Positions 51,259 through 59,847 are shown, numbered from the stretch's first letter. The stretch is DNA of 64,000 bases from an uncultured Hoeflea sp. (GCF_947501405.1 NZ_CANMVK010000001.1:1488001-1552000); one strand, 5' to 3'. Made by a program: numbers and translations. The notes: generated by a model not told the origin, from the letters alone.

Positions 51259-52142
51259 ACCTCGAACTCCTGTTTGGCGCCCTTGAAAAACTCCATCACG
51301 GCCGCCTGATCTTCGCCGCCCAGTCCGGCGGCTGTCAGCATCCTGTGGATTTCAGCGCAGAGCGCGGTCATCGGCATCGATGTTCCCGTTTGCCGGGCCA
51401 GATCGTTCACCGCATTCAAGTCCTTGACCATGTTGTCAATCCGGCCCGTGCGGCGGTAATCCTTTTCGACAAAGCGCGGCAGATACTCCTGCAAAAGCGC
51501 AGAATCCGCGCGCCCACCCTTCAATGCCTGCGGAATTTTCGCAGCATCCACACCGGCATCCAAAGCCAGTTGGGCAGCCTCAGCCACGGCCAGGAAACCA
51601 AGACCGCACAGAACCTGGTTGATCAGCTTGGTCGTCTGCCCGGCGCCCGAAGGCCCCATGTGCGTGTAGTTTGACGCCACATGACGCAGGGCGCGATGGG
51701 CGCGCTCCACATCAGCGGCTTCGCCGCCGGCCATCAGGGTCAATTCGCCGGACAAGGCCTTTGGCGCACCGCCGGACAAGGGGCTGTCTACCCATGCCAG
51801 GCCTTTTTCCCGAGCCATCTCGGCAAATTTGCGCGTTGCATCCGGTTCGATCGAGGACATGTCGATGATCAATGTCCCCGGCTTGGCCCCTTCCGCGATC
51901 CCGTCCATGCCAAAAGCCGCGATTTCGACGATGCGGGAGGCGTTGAGACTGGTGATCACAAACTCGGCGTCGCGGCTTGCTTCCGCCGCAGAGACTGCGG
52001 CAACGCCGCCCAGAGCCACGAGCTCGTCAACTTTTACTGTATCCAGATCAAAAACCGTGAGACTGTTTCCGGTCTCCAGCAGCCGCCTTCCGATGGCGCC
52101 GCCCATGGCCCCTGCCCCGATCAACGCGATGCGTTCGCTCAT
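51255..52142 (-). CDS. Beta-hydroxyacid dehydrogenase (3-hydroxyisobutyrate/tartronate semialdehyde reductase type)
   Basis: 295 residues. Rossmann motif IALIGAGAMGGAIGRRLL at the N-terminus, the substrate loop DSPLSGGAPKALSGELTLMAGG near 118-139 and the catalytic Lys in GQTTKLINQ (about 171) define the beta-HAD family. It is too short for classical 6-phosphogluconate dehydrogenase. It overlaps gluconokinase and the small barrel gene by 4 bp each. A role in oxidising or reducing a C3-C6 hydroxyacid in sugar-acid breakdown is likely; the exact substrate is not visible. Confidence 0.88.
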   Translation of the reverse strand: MSERIALIGAGAMGGAIGRRLLETGNSLTVFDLDTVKVDELVALGGVAAVSAAEASRDAEFVITSLNASRIVEIAAFGMDGIAEGAKPGTLIIDMSSIEPDATRKFAEMAREKGLAWVDSPLSGGAPKALSGELTLMAGGEAADVERAHRALRHVASNYTHMGPSGAGQTTKLINQVLCGLGFLAVAEAAQLALDAGVDAAKIPQALKGGRADSALLQEYLPRFVEKDYRRTGRIDNMVKDLNAVNDLARQTGTSMPMTALCAEIHRMLTAAGLGGEDQAAVMEFFKGAKQEFEV

Positions 52143-52642
52143 TTCATCGTCTCCTTCAGATAGGCTTGTGACTGCGCGATCACTTCGTCCAGCGGGCGTG
52201 CGATATCAATCTCGCGCCCCAATTCATCACCGCCCAACCGTTCCAGCGCTTCAAACTGACTGTCGAGCAAACTCGACGGCATGAAGTGCCCAACCCGGGC
52301 GGCGACCCGCGCTTCCAGCACCTCCCGCTCGGCATGCAGATGCAGGAAATGCACCGGCTCCGGTACTTGGGCCCGGATAATGTCGCGATAGGCTCTTTTC
52401 AGCGCCGAACAGCCAATGACTGTGGGGGATAAACCGCGCGCCAAAGCCTGACCAACATCGGCCAGCCATGGCGCCCGATCGGTATCATCCAAAGGCTCAC
52501 CGCGCGCCATCTTTGCGATGTTTGCCCGTGGATGCAGATCGTCCCCGTCAATGAAATCCACCGCGCAGAGGCGCGCGAGCTCCAGCCCGACAGAGGACTT
52601 TCCGCACCCCGAAACACCCATCAAAACATAGCGGCCGATCAA
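52139..52642 (-). CDS. Gluconokinase
   Basis: ATP-dependent phosphorylation of D-gluconate to 6-phosphogluconate, 167 residues, the usual length of GntK/IdnK. P-loop GVSGCGKSS (about 9-17), FIDGDDLHPRANIAKMARGEPLDDTDRAPWL and CSALKRAYRD are hallmark segments. The start is TTG 52642, overlapping the stop of the upstream reductase as TTGA; a longer frame that reads through that gene is rejected. Its substrate would be supplied by the neighbouring ketogluconate reductases. Confidence 0.93.
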   Translation of the reverse strand: MIGRYVLMGVSGCGKSSVGLELARLCAVDFIDGDDLHPRANIAKMARGEPLDDTDRAPWLADVGQALARGLSPTVIGCSALKRAYRDIIRAQVPEPVHFLHLHAEREVLEARVAARVGHFMPSSLLDSQFEALERLGGDELGREIDIARPLDEVIAQSQAYLKETMK

Positions 52643-53394
52643 AGCGAGGCCGTGATTCCGCCATCGACATAAAGCGTATGGCCATTGACGAAACTTGACG
52701 CTTTCGACGACAGGAACACGCAAGCCCCTACCAGCTCTTCAACATTGCCCCAACGGCCAGCAGGTGTGCGCTTCTCCAACCATGAGGAAAATGCCGGATC
52801 CGCAACCAGGGCCGCATTGAGCGGAGTGTCGAAATATCCCGGCGCAATCGCGTTGCACTGCAATCCATGTTTGGCCCAGTCGGTCGCCATTCCTTTTGTC
52901 AGGTTGCCGACGGCGCCTTTTGTCGCGGTGTAGGGCGCGATGCCGGGGCGGGCAAGCGCGGTCTGCACACTTGCAATGTTGATGATTTTGCCCGCGCCGC
53001 GGGCGATCATGTGACGCGCCACGGCCTGGCCGACATGGAAAACGCTCGCCACATTGGTCTGGAGCAGTTTTTCAAACGCATCCGCGGGAAAATTCTCCAA
53101 CTCCGTTCGATGCTGCATCCCGGCATTGTTGACGAGAATGTCGATCGGGCCAATCTCGGCTTCAAAGCCGTCAATTGCAGCCCGCACGGCTTCGTGGTCG
53201 GTCGCATCAAACACCAGCGTTTCCACGCCTTCGCCCAGTTCCGCTGCCGCGCGTTCCAGTTTCGCCGCGTCGCGGCCATTCAGAACGACCCTGGCGCCCG
53301 CCTCTATCAGGCCCTTTGCCAGCGCATAACCAATGCCCTGGGACGAGCCTGTGATGAGTGCTCTCTGGCCGGCCAATGAAAACAAGTCTGACAT
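52639..53394 (-). CDS. Gluconate 5-dehydrogenase / 5-ketogluconate reductase (IdnO-like SDR)
   Basis: Short-chain dehydrogenase of 251 residues: cofactor motif GSSQGIG (near 17-23), NNAG, and the catalytic Ser-Tyr-Lys in IASVQTALARPGIAPYTATKG. The N-terminus MSDLFSLAGQRALITG and the context with L-idonate dehydrogenase and gluconokinase favour the IdnO/Gno role, reducing 5-keto-D-gluconate to gluconate. The ATG at 53394 follows AAAGGGA. It is the first gene of the five-gene minus-strand operon. Confidence 0.86.
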   Translation of the reverse strand: MSDLFSLAGQRALITGSSQGIGYALAKGLIEAGARVVLNGRDAAKLERAAAELGEGVETLVFDATDHEAVRAAIDGFEAEIGPIDILVNNAGMQHRTELENFPADAFEKLLQTNVASVFHVGQAVARHMIARGAGKIINIASVQTALARPGIAPYTATKGAVGNLTKGMATDWAKHGLQCNAIAPGYFDTPLNAALVADPAFSSWLEKRTPAGRWGNVEELVGACVFLSSKASSFVNGHTLYVDGGITASL

Positions 53395-53425
53395 TCCATC
53401 CCTTTCATGTTCGCTTGCGACGAGC

Positions 53426-53454
53426 TTGACACGCCGCAAACTGTTACCGATAAC
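53426..53454 (+). promoter_or_regulatory. Promoter of the 2-ketoacid reductase/idonate dehydrogenase genes
   Basis: TTGACA (53426-53431), 17 bp, GATAAC (53449-53454), with the left operator overlapping the -10. A mirror-image TTGACA on the minus strand (53480-53475) with weak CATGTT 17 bp on could drive the reductase/gluconokinase operon. Confidence 0.65.
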
Positions 53455-53468
53455 ATGTTACCGGTACC
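53442..53468. promoter_or_regulatory. Two abutting GntR/IdnR-like operators in the gluconate divergent spacer
   Basis: TGTTACCGATAACA (53442-53455) and TGTTACCGGTACC (53456-53468), 14 bp centre to centre. Both overlap the divergent promoters, so one repressor could silence both directions. Same motif as sites at 40690, 41826 and 48818-48885. Confidence 0.82.
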
Positions 53469-53495
53469 GACAATTGTCAAGCAAGGATTACCAAG

Positions 53496-54443
53496 ATGTC
53501 AAAGCCAATCATTTTGCAAGTCGGGCCCTACCCCGAATGGGATCAGGTTCCCCTCGACGAAGGCTTCGACGTCAAGCGTCTGTTCGAAGCAGCAGACTGC
53601 GACGGCTTCCTTGCCGACGTGGGTGCGGATATCCGGGCCATCGCCACCCGCGGCGAACTGGGCGCGAACCGCGCAATGATTGAAGCCTGCCCGAAACTCG
53701 AACTGATCAGCGTCTATGGCGTCGGCTATGACGCCGTCGATCTGAAAGCCTGCGCGGAACGCGGTATCAAAGTCACCAACACCCCTGATGTGTTGACCCA
53801 GGACGTGGCCGACCTCGGCGTTGCAATGATGCTGTGCCAATCGCGCGGCATGATCGGGGCGGAAACCTGGGTGCGCGACGGCTCATGGGCGCGCGACGGG
53901 CTCTACCCGCTCAAACGGCGCGTGTTTGGCCGCAAGGCGGGCATACTCGGCCTGGGGCGTATCGGCTTTGAAGTCGGCAAACGCCTCGCCGGCTTCGGAA
54001 TGGACATCGCCTATAGCGACATCACCGCCAAAGCCTATGCCCCCGGATGGACTTTCATCGCCGATCCGGTCGCCCTTGCCACCCATGCGGACTTTCTCTT
54101 TGTCACCCTCGCAGCCTCGGCTGAAACCCGCCATATCGTTGGCAAGGATGTATTGAACGCGCTTGGTCCCGACGGCATGGTCATCAACATCAGCCGCGCA
54201 GCCAATATCGACGAGGACGCGCTGATTGCGGCACTGTCTTCGGGTTCACTCGGCTCGGCTGCGCTTGATGTTTTTGAGGGTGAGCCCGCGCTTGATCCGC
54301 GTTTTCTGGAGCTTGATAACGTGCTGCTGCAGCCCCACCACGCCTCCGGCACAGTGGAAACCCGCAAGGCCATGGGTCAATTGGTACGCGACAATCTCAC
54401 TGCCCATTTCGCAGGTCGCGACCTGCTGACTGCTGTGAACTGA
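53496..54443 (+). CDS. D-isomer-specific 2-hydroxyacid dehydrogenase (GhrB/2-ketogluconate reductase-like)
   Basis: 315 residues. NAD(P)-binding GLGRIG near 150, catalytic Arg in NISRAANIDEDAL, Glu in DVFEGEPALDP and His in QPHHASGT are all present. Family members reduce glyoxylate, hydroxypyruvate or 2-keto-D-gluconate. Its place beside idonate dehydrogenase and gluconokinase favours 2-ketogluconate reductase, but specificity is inference. It begins the plus-strand pair, 9 bp before the idonate dehydrogenase gene. Confidence 0.88.
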   Translation: MSKPIILQVGPYPEWDQVPLDEGFDVKRLFEAADCDGFLADVGADIRAIATRGELGANRAMIEACPKLELISVYGVGYDAVDLKACAERGIKVTNTPDVLTQDVADLGVAMMLCQSRGMIGAETWVRDGSWARDGLYPLKRRVFGRKAGILGLGRIGFEVGKRLAGFGMDIAYSDITAKAYAPGWTFIADPVALATHADFLFVTLAASAETRHIVGKDVLNALGPDGMVINISRAANIDEDALIAALSSGSLGSAALDVFEGEPALDPRFLELDNVLLQPHHASGTVETRKAMGQLVRDNLTAHFAGRDLLTAVN

Positions 54444-54452
54444 GGACACGTC

Positions 54453-55484
54453 ATGAAAGCCATCGTCGCCCACGCCGCCAAAGACTTGCGCATAGAGACC
54501 CGCGAAATCCCGAAACCGGAACCAGGCCAAGTGCTGATCCGCATGCAGACTGGCGGCATCTGCGGCTCGGATCTGCATTATTATCACAATGGCGGTTTCG
54601 GCGCCGTGCGCCTGAAAGAGCCGATGATCCTGGGTCACGAAGTCTCGGGCATTGTTGAAACCCTGGGTGAAGGCGTCACCGGCCTGCAAACCGGCCAGTT
54701 GGTCGCGGTCTCCCCTTCGCGCCCCTGCCAGGCTTGCGAATACTGCCATGAAGGCAAGCAAAACCACTGTCTCAACATGCGGTTTTATGGTTCGGCCATG
54801 CCGTTCCCGCATATTCAGGGTGCATTTCAGCAGTGGCTGGTGGCCGATGCAGAGCAATGCGCCATAGCCGACGGGCTCACCGCCGGAGAGGCGGCGATGG
54901 CGGAACCGCTGTCGGTTGTGCTGCACGCAGCCAGTCAGGCTGGAGACTTGCTGGGCAAGCGCGTGCTGGTGACGGGATGCGGTCCGATTGGACTTCTCGC
55001 CGTTCTGGTGGCCCGGGCAGCGGGCGCCGCTCAGATTGTCGCAACCGATATCACCGATTACACGATCGGTGTTGCCCGCCAGATTGGCGCCGATATCGCC
55101 CACAATGTGGCTGAAGCTCCGTCAGCCTTGCAAGACTACGCGGCAGGCAAGGGCCATTTTGATGTGCTGTTCGAATGCACCGGCGTTGCGCCCGTTGTCG
55201 CCTCCACCATCCCTGCCCTTCGCCCGGGCGCGACGATGATCCAGCTTGGCCTTGGGGGCGACATGACGCTTCCGGTTCAAGCCATGACGGCCAAGGAACT
55301 CCGGTTCAAGGGATCCTTCCGTTTCCACAGTGAGTTTTTTGACGCCGTCAATCTGATGCGCAACGGGCGCCTTGATGTGAAGCCGCTGATCACCCACACG
55401 CTGCCATTGGCGGACTCTATCGAGGCGTTTGATCTCGCATCAGACCGCACCAGAGCGCTCAAGGTGCAGCTCGATTTTGCATAA
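54453..55484 (+). CDS. L-idonate 5-dehydrogenase-like zinc alcohol dehydrogenase
   Basis: Medium-chain dehydrogenase of 343 residues. Catalytic zinc ligands lie in GGICGSDLHYYHNG (C37) and GHEVSG (H61/E62); the structural-zinc Cys cluster is PCQACEYCHEGKQNHC (about 90-105). The NAD motif is GCGPIG. The HYYHNGGFG segment is typical of IdnD, which oxidises L-idonate to 5-ketogluconate; sorbitol dehydrogenase is the alternative. It is the right end of the island, followed by 737 bp without a recognised gene. Confidence 0.88.
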   Translation: MKAIVAHAAKDLRIETREIPKPEPGQVLIRMQTGGICGSDLHYYHNGGFGAVRLKEPMILGHEVSGIVETLGEGVTGLQTGQLVAVSPSRPCQACEYCHEGKQNHCLNMRFYGSAMPFPHIQGAFQQWLVADAEQCAIADGLTAGEAAMAEPLSVVLHAASQAGDLLGKRVLVTGCGPIGLLAVLVARAAGAAQIVATDITDYTIGVARQIGADIAHNVAEAPSALQDYAAGKGHFDVLFECTGVAPVVASTIPALRPGATMIQLGLGGDMTLPVQAMTAKELRFKGSFRFHSEFFDAVNLMRNGRLDVKPLITHTLPLADSIEAFDLASDRTRALKVQLDFA

Positions 55485-55598
55485 GTTCGAGCAGCCTTTG
55501 AGCGCGGGATTCTCCTAGTTCAAGACGGAACAGACCACCATTTGAGGATGATTTGAACTCAGCGTGAATTCATGGCCTGATCCGGGATGCGGCTGTAA

Positions 55599-55775
55599 AC
55601 AGCCTGCTTCAAAGCAATCGAACCTGGTACGGGCCGTTTCTTGGACACACCGGCCGACGATCCGGTGGGCAAAGGAATCAATGACAAAGGCAACATGCAC
55701 AATGCTCCGGACAACGCAGATTTCGCACCGATTGGCGAATCTTCGGATGATATGGGACAGAGGCTGATCACGTGA
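55599..55775 (+). pseudogene. Startless coding-like frame, possible gene remnant
   Basis: Open for 58 codons plus a stop with no ATG in its first half (first Met about codon 33). The translation is acidic and low in Cys/Trp (for example RFLDTPADDPVGKGINDKGN and IGESSDDMGQRLIT), unlike noise frames in this GC-rich DNA. It may be the tail of a gene cut at the island boundary or a small protein starting at TTG. No family recognised. Confidence 0.35.
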
Positions 55776-56090
55776 GAGAGATCAATGACGATAACAAAAT
55801 CCACATGGCACAGAGCCTCGAGGGATACGGTCAATCGCCCGCCTGCCCTGATTTCTCAGAAAGACAAAGCAGATCCCAATAGGTTCTCGACAGGACTCTC
55901 AGTCACCGGCTTACCGAATTCTTCCGCTTGCAAGGCATTCCATTAAAGTTTTAATTCAATAACTTACCACTCTTCTGTAAATAAGCGCTTTCAAAGCTTT
56001 GCATATATCAAATCGAAACCCTCCGGCTCCCCTGCTCAATCACTCCAATTTTGTCATTGTTATATCCTACAACGGATTGCGATCGCGCAT

Positions 56091-56194
56091 GTTCCGCTCC
56101 CGTTTATGTTTCGCACTCTTGATGTTCCGGCATCGTTTGGCATAGCTCTTGCGGAACACATATAGAACATGCTATTTAGGTTCTGGTTTTGTTT
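56091..56194. promoter_or_regulatory. LexA operator region of lexA
   Basis: A consensus alphaproteobacterial SOS box GAAC-N7-GAAC lies at 56154-56168, 54 bp before the lexA ATG. Three near-matches GTTC-N7-GTTT occur at 56091-56105, 56124-56138 and 56180-56194. The perfect box almost certainly mediates autoregulation; the others are suggestive only. Confidence 0.8.
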
Positions 56195-56221
56195 CTACTC
56201 GGTCACCGGGGTGCCCAAATC

Positions 56222-56938
56222 ATGTTGACGCGCAAGCAGCACGAGCTTCTTCTTTTTATCAATGAGCGAATGAAAGAGAGCGGCATTCCACCTTCTTTCG
56301 ATGAAATGAAGGATGCGCTGGATCTGGCTTCCAAGTCAGGCATTCATCGGCTGATCACCGCGCTGGAAGAGCGCGGCTTTATCCGGCGGCTGCCCAACCG
56401 GGCAAGGGCGCTGGAAGTGATCAAGCTGCCCGAAAGCTACCAGAACAGCCTGCAACCACGGCGCGGATTTTCGCCAAGCGTGATCGAGGGCAGCCTGGGC
56501 AAGCCGCCTGAGCCCGTGCGCCGCACCGAGCCCGCCAATGATGAAGCCTCCCATGTCGCGGAGGTACCGATGATGGGGCGGATTGCCGCCGGCGTGCCGA
56601 TTTCGGCCATTCAGAACAACACCCACAGTGTGCATGTGCCCATGGAAATGGTGGGCCCGGGCGAGCATTACGCGCTTGAGGTCAGGGGCGATTCGATGAT
56701 CGAGGCCGGCATTTTCGATGGCGACACCGTGGTGATCCGCAATGTCTCGACGGCAAGCCCCGGAGACATCGTGGTCGCACTGGTCGATGACGAAGAAGCC
56801 ACGTTGAAGCGGTTCCGCCGAAAAGGCGCGTCGATCGCGCTCGAGGCTGCGAATCCGGCCTACGAGACACGTATTTTCGGACCCGACCGGGTCAAGGTTC
56901 AGGGCAAGCTGGTCGGCCTTATCCGGCGATATCACTGA
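56222..56938 (+). CDS. lexA: LexA SOS repressor
   Basis: 238 residues. The N-terminal winged helix begins [16 protein letters not shown] with [23 protein letters not shown], the alphaproteobacterial variant of the DNA-reading helix. The self-cleavage bond is Ala-Gly in GRIAAGVP, and the catalytic Ser (RGDSM) and Lys (ATLKRF) are present. The ATG at 56222 is chosen over one 33 bp upstream for family agreement. Upstream SOS box indicates autoregulation. It should respond to RecA filaments after DNA damage. Confidence 0.97.
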   Translation: MLTRKQHELLLFINERMKESGIPPSFDEMKDALDLASKSGIHRLITALEERGFIRRLPNRARALEVIKLPESYQNSLQPRRGFSPSVIEGSLGKPPEPVRRTEPANDEASHVAEVPMMGRIAAGVPISAIQNNTHSVHVPMEMVGPGEHYALEVRGDSMIEAGIFDGDTVVIRNVSTASPGDIVVALVDDEEATLKRFRRKGASIALEAANPAYETRIFGPDRVKVQGKLVGLIRRYH

Positions 56939-57216
56939 AAGCCGGATTACCGGTCGCCAAAGACGACATCGGAAAGTCATCCATTGGGCTGAATGGATGA
57001 AATCAAGGGTACTGTGGTTTGCCAAGCCGGATGTCGAGGCGGCCGCCATGGGTCCATTGGCCAAAATCGAATGATCTGCGTCGCCAGAGACCGTGCGTTT
57101 GTTCGCCGCAATAGGACGATTTGCATCACCGGCGGCCATCGACAGCACGGATTCCAGCGGGCGAGCTCAGGTGCCCTACCCCATTTGCATTTGAGGATTC
57201 ATCGTGAGTCCGGTTG

Positions 57217-59847
57217 CTACGGCGGCAGGTCGTAGCGGCGGCTGCGCCAGTCGTAGTAGCGCTGGATCGTCCAGGGCCGGACTACGCCCGTAAGCGCGCC
57301 GCGAAGGTGAAGCTCGGGCTTAACTACTCCGCTGCTGCTTGTGCGGTTTCTGCGCGTGGCGCGGTCTTCGGGGCGGGTGGATGCCGATATGTGTCCGGTT
57401 GGCTCGTGTGTCGTTCGCGATCGCAATTCGTCGTTGGCCTGCGTTGCCCCGATCGTGAGACCAAGCGATCCGGTTTTGAGTGTTGCGGCCTGATCATCGC
57501 TTTCCGCTCTATTGATTATCGATGCACCCTCCGATCCGGTTACGGCGTCAACTGGCGAGATCGCATTGGCGGTCAGACCGGGCAATGCGCGCAGGCTCAT
57601 GGAGCCTGTCTGCCGCAACATCCGCGAGGTGATCAGTCTGGCGCCTGAGCGGCAGGCCTTCATGTGCACCGGTATGGCGACAACCGCCAGATCGGCGCGG
57701 TCGCAGGCAGCACCAATGAGATCAGCGCGATCGATGGCCAAGAGAATCATCCCGGCATGTTGCGCCGCGCAGACCCCGCGGCTGGCGCAGTGAAACCGGG
57801 AAGGCTCATCCCTGGCCGCGGCGATCAGCGGATCAAGCAACATTCCGGGATCCGGCCCATCGGTCACTGTGGCCTTTACAATGATTGGCGGGGTATGGGC
57901 CAAACCGCGGAAGGCGGTTTGCCATTGCCGGAACACGAAACGTGACGGCCGGGCGGCGTTGGTGGCGAGTTGGCTTGCGCCAAGCAGCCCCACCAGCCGT
58001 CCATCTTCGCTGATCAGCAGATCCGGATCGGGTGGTGCCAGCGGCGGCAATGCCAGAGCCCCACCCAAGGCGATCAGAGCCAGACCGCCCAACCGCAGCC
58101 ACGTTCGCAGAAAGACCAGAATCACAAAGCCGAACCCGGCCATGGCGGTGGCGTGCACCGGGATCTGTCCGACCAGCACATCGCCGCCGAGGCTATGAAC
58201 ATAATTGGCGGCGGCAATCACACCCTCTAGACCCAGTCCCATGATCTGCAGCGGCATCGCATCGAGCCCAAACGGCATCAACAGCAGCGCCGCCAGACCC
58301 ATGGGCATGACCACCAGCGTGACCAGCGGCATGGCGATCAGATTGGCGATGAGGCCGCCGCCGGCCACCCGGTGAAAATGGTGTGCTGAAAACAACCCCG
58401 TCGCCACGCCCGCCACCAGTGAGGTGATCGCCAGTCCGATGAAAGCCTTGGCGGCGAACGCGAGCCAGCCCGGCAAGGCCTGATGAAGGCCGGCACCCGG
58501 CGCGGGCGGCCCTGCCATGGATTTACGGCGACTGATTTCGGCATAGGCGGCGATCAGCGCCGCGGTGGCTGCAAAGGACATCTGGAAACCGGGACCGGCC
58601 ACCGCCGAAGGCGATATCAATATGATGACGATGGCCGCCAGCGCGACATTGCGCATGGTCAGCGCTGGCCGGTCGAACAGCACCGCCACCAGCATGACCG
58701 ACAGCATCACCCAGGCGCGTTGTGTCGGCACGCTGCCGCCCGATATGAGCAGATAGGCGGTCGCCGTGATCAGCGCACCGACCGCGGCAAACTTCTTGAC
58801 CGGCAAGGCCTCGGTCAGCGCGGGAAAGCCCGCAAGCACCAGCCGCAGTCCGACATAGAGCGTGCCTGCGGCGAGCGCCATGTGCAGACCCGATATCGCC
58901 AGAATATGCGCAAGGCCCGTGGCGCGCAGCGCCTCGACGGTCGATGCGGAGATACCGCGCCGGTCGGATACCGACAGAGCTGCGGCGATGCCGCCGGGAT
59001 CGCCGGGCAGCACCGAACGAATCCGCGCCGAGATGGTCTCGCGAAGCCGGCGAAGAGAGTCTGAAAACCGATCACGCAAACCGGATTCCGCGGCCCTGGG
59101 CACAAGGCTCTCGGGCGCCTTGTAGAAAAAGCCGTGAGCGCCAATGCCATCGACAAAGGCGCGAAAAGCGAAATCATATCCGCCCGGCAGCACCGGGCCC
59201 GAGGGCGCTGAGAGCCGTGCACGGCCGGTGATCCAACCGCCGACCGGTGCCGGCGGGTGGGCCATCCGGGCCACCAGGCGGATGGTTTCGGGCGGCCGTC
59301 CGATCTTCGGTTGCTCGGTGCCAACAAGGCGGATCAGATATCTAACGCGGCCCTGGGCATCGAATTCACGTGTCTGGACCACGCCGGTTATCGTGGTCGT
59401 GACATCGGAATCGAGCAGCACCGGCCCCTGTCCCGCCTCATAGGCCGCGGCCAGAGCGCCGGCGAACATGGCCACCGCGAAGCCGAACACGCGAGCGGCG
59501 CCGGGATGATTGCGCCAGGCGATCACCATTGCCAATAGTCCGGCTGCGAACCCGGTGAACAGCGCGGGCAGAGGCGGATCGCGCGCCGCCATGAAGTAAA
59601 GCCCTGCGCCAAGCCCCATCGCCACCGGCAAAAACAAAAAGCCAAGCCCGTGATCGCGCTCCCGGTCCACCGCATCCGAAATCCTGGCGGCGGCTTTACG
59701 CCGGAGCGGCGGTTCCGGCGGTGCGCTTCGGGTCAGTCTTTGTTCCGGCCGGAGCGCGGGCATGGCGGCGTCCGAACTGATCCGGCGCGGCATGGTGGCC
59801 GATTGCGCCGGTTCGCTCGCCGTCTCGGTGATTTTGACCCGATCCAT
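57217..59847 (-). CDS. comEC: ComEC/Rec2-family membrane protein
   Basis: 876 residues. A DUF4131-type N-terminal part with an OB-like segment (about 150-220) leads to the Competence domain with LRATGLAHILAISGLHM (about 310-326) and many helices to about 620. The C-terminus lacks the metallo-beta-lactamase HxHxDH motif of Bacillus ComEC; instead a polar tail ends in VRPWTIQRYYDWRSRRYD, as in other rhizobia. ComEC conducts single-stranded DNA in transformation; use in this organism is unproven. It converges on lexA, 278 bp away. Confidence 0.9.
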   Translation of the reverse strand: MDRVKITETASEPAQSATMPRRISSDAAMPALRPEQRLTRSAPPEPPLRRKAAARISDAVDRERDHGLGFLFLPVAMGLGAGLYFMAARDPPLPALFTGFAAGLLAMVIAWRNHPGAARVFGFAVAMFAGALAAAYEAGQGPVLLDSDVTTTITGVVQTREFDAQGRVRYLIRLVGTEQPKIGRPPETIRLVARMAHPPAPVGGWITGRARLSAPSGPVLPGGYDFAFRAFVDGIGAHGFFYKAPESLVPRAAESGLRDRFSDSLRRLRETISARIRSVLPGDPGGIAAALSVSDRRGISASTVEALRATGLAHILAISGLHMALAAGTLYVGLRLVLAGFPALTEALPVKKFAAVGALITATAYLLISGGSVPTQRAWVMLSVMLVAVLFDRPALTMRNVALAAIVIILISPSAVAGPGFQMSFAATAALIAAYAEISRRKSMAGPPAPGAGLHQALPGWLAFAAKAFIGLAITSLVAGVATGLFSAHHFHRVAGGGLIANLIAMPLVTLVVMPMGLAALLLMPFGLDAMPLQIMGLGLEGVIAAANYVHSLGGDVLVGQIPVHATAMAGFGFVILVFLRTWLRLGGLALIALGGALALPPLAPPDPDLLISEDGRLVGLLGASQLATNAARPSRFVFRQWQTAFRGLAHTPPIIVKATVTDGPDPGMLLDPLIAAARDEPSRFHCASRGVCAAQHAGMILLAIDRADLIGAACDRADLAVVAIPVHMKACRSGARLITSRMLRQTGSMSLRALPGLTANAISPVDAVTGSEGASIINRAESDDQAATLKTGSLGLTIGATQANDELRSRTTHEPTGHISASTRPEDRATRRNRTSSSGVVKPELHLRGALTGVVRPWTIQRYYDWRSRRYDLPP

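Larger units (their letters stand above)
55485..56221. other. Long intergenic region between idonate dehydrogenase and lexA
   Basis: 737 bp. The left half holds a coding-like but startless frame (55599-55775). The stretch 55930-56070 is AT-rich. The right 130 bp carries LexA-type boxes. No tRNA, integrase or direct-repeat attachment site was recognised, although this is the right junction of the island. Confidence 0.6.

Noticed and set aside
52139-52723. 194-residue gluconokinase starting at 52723
   Set aside because: The extra 27 residues are the end of the reductase gene read in another frame; the TTG at 52642 gives the family's normal N-terminus.
55559-55834. 91-codon minus-strand frame before lexA
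   Set aside because: Hydrophobic patchwork without ribosome site or recognisable pattern; the plus-strand frame at 55599-55775 looks more coding-like.
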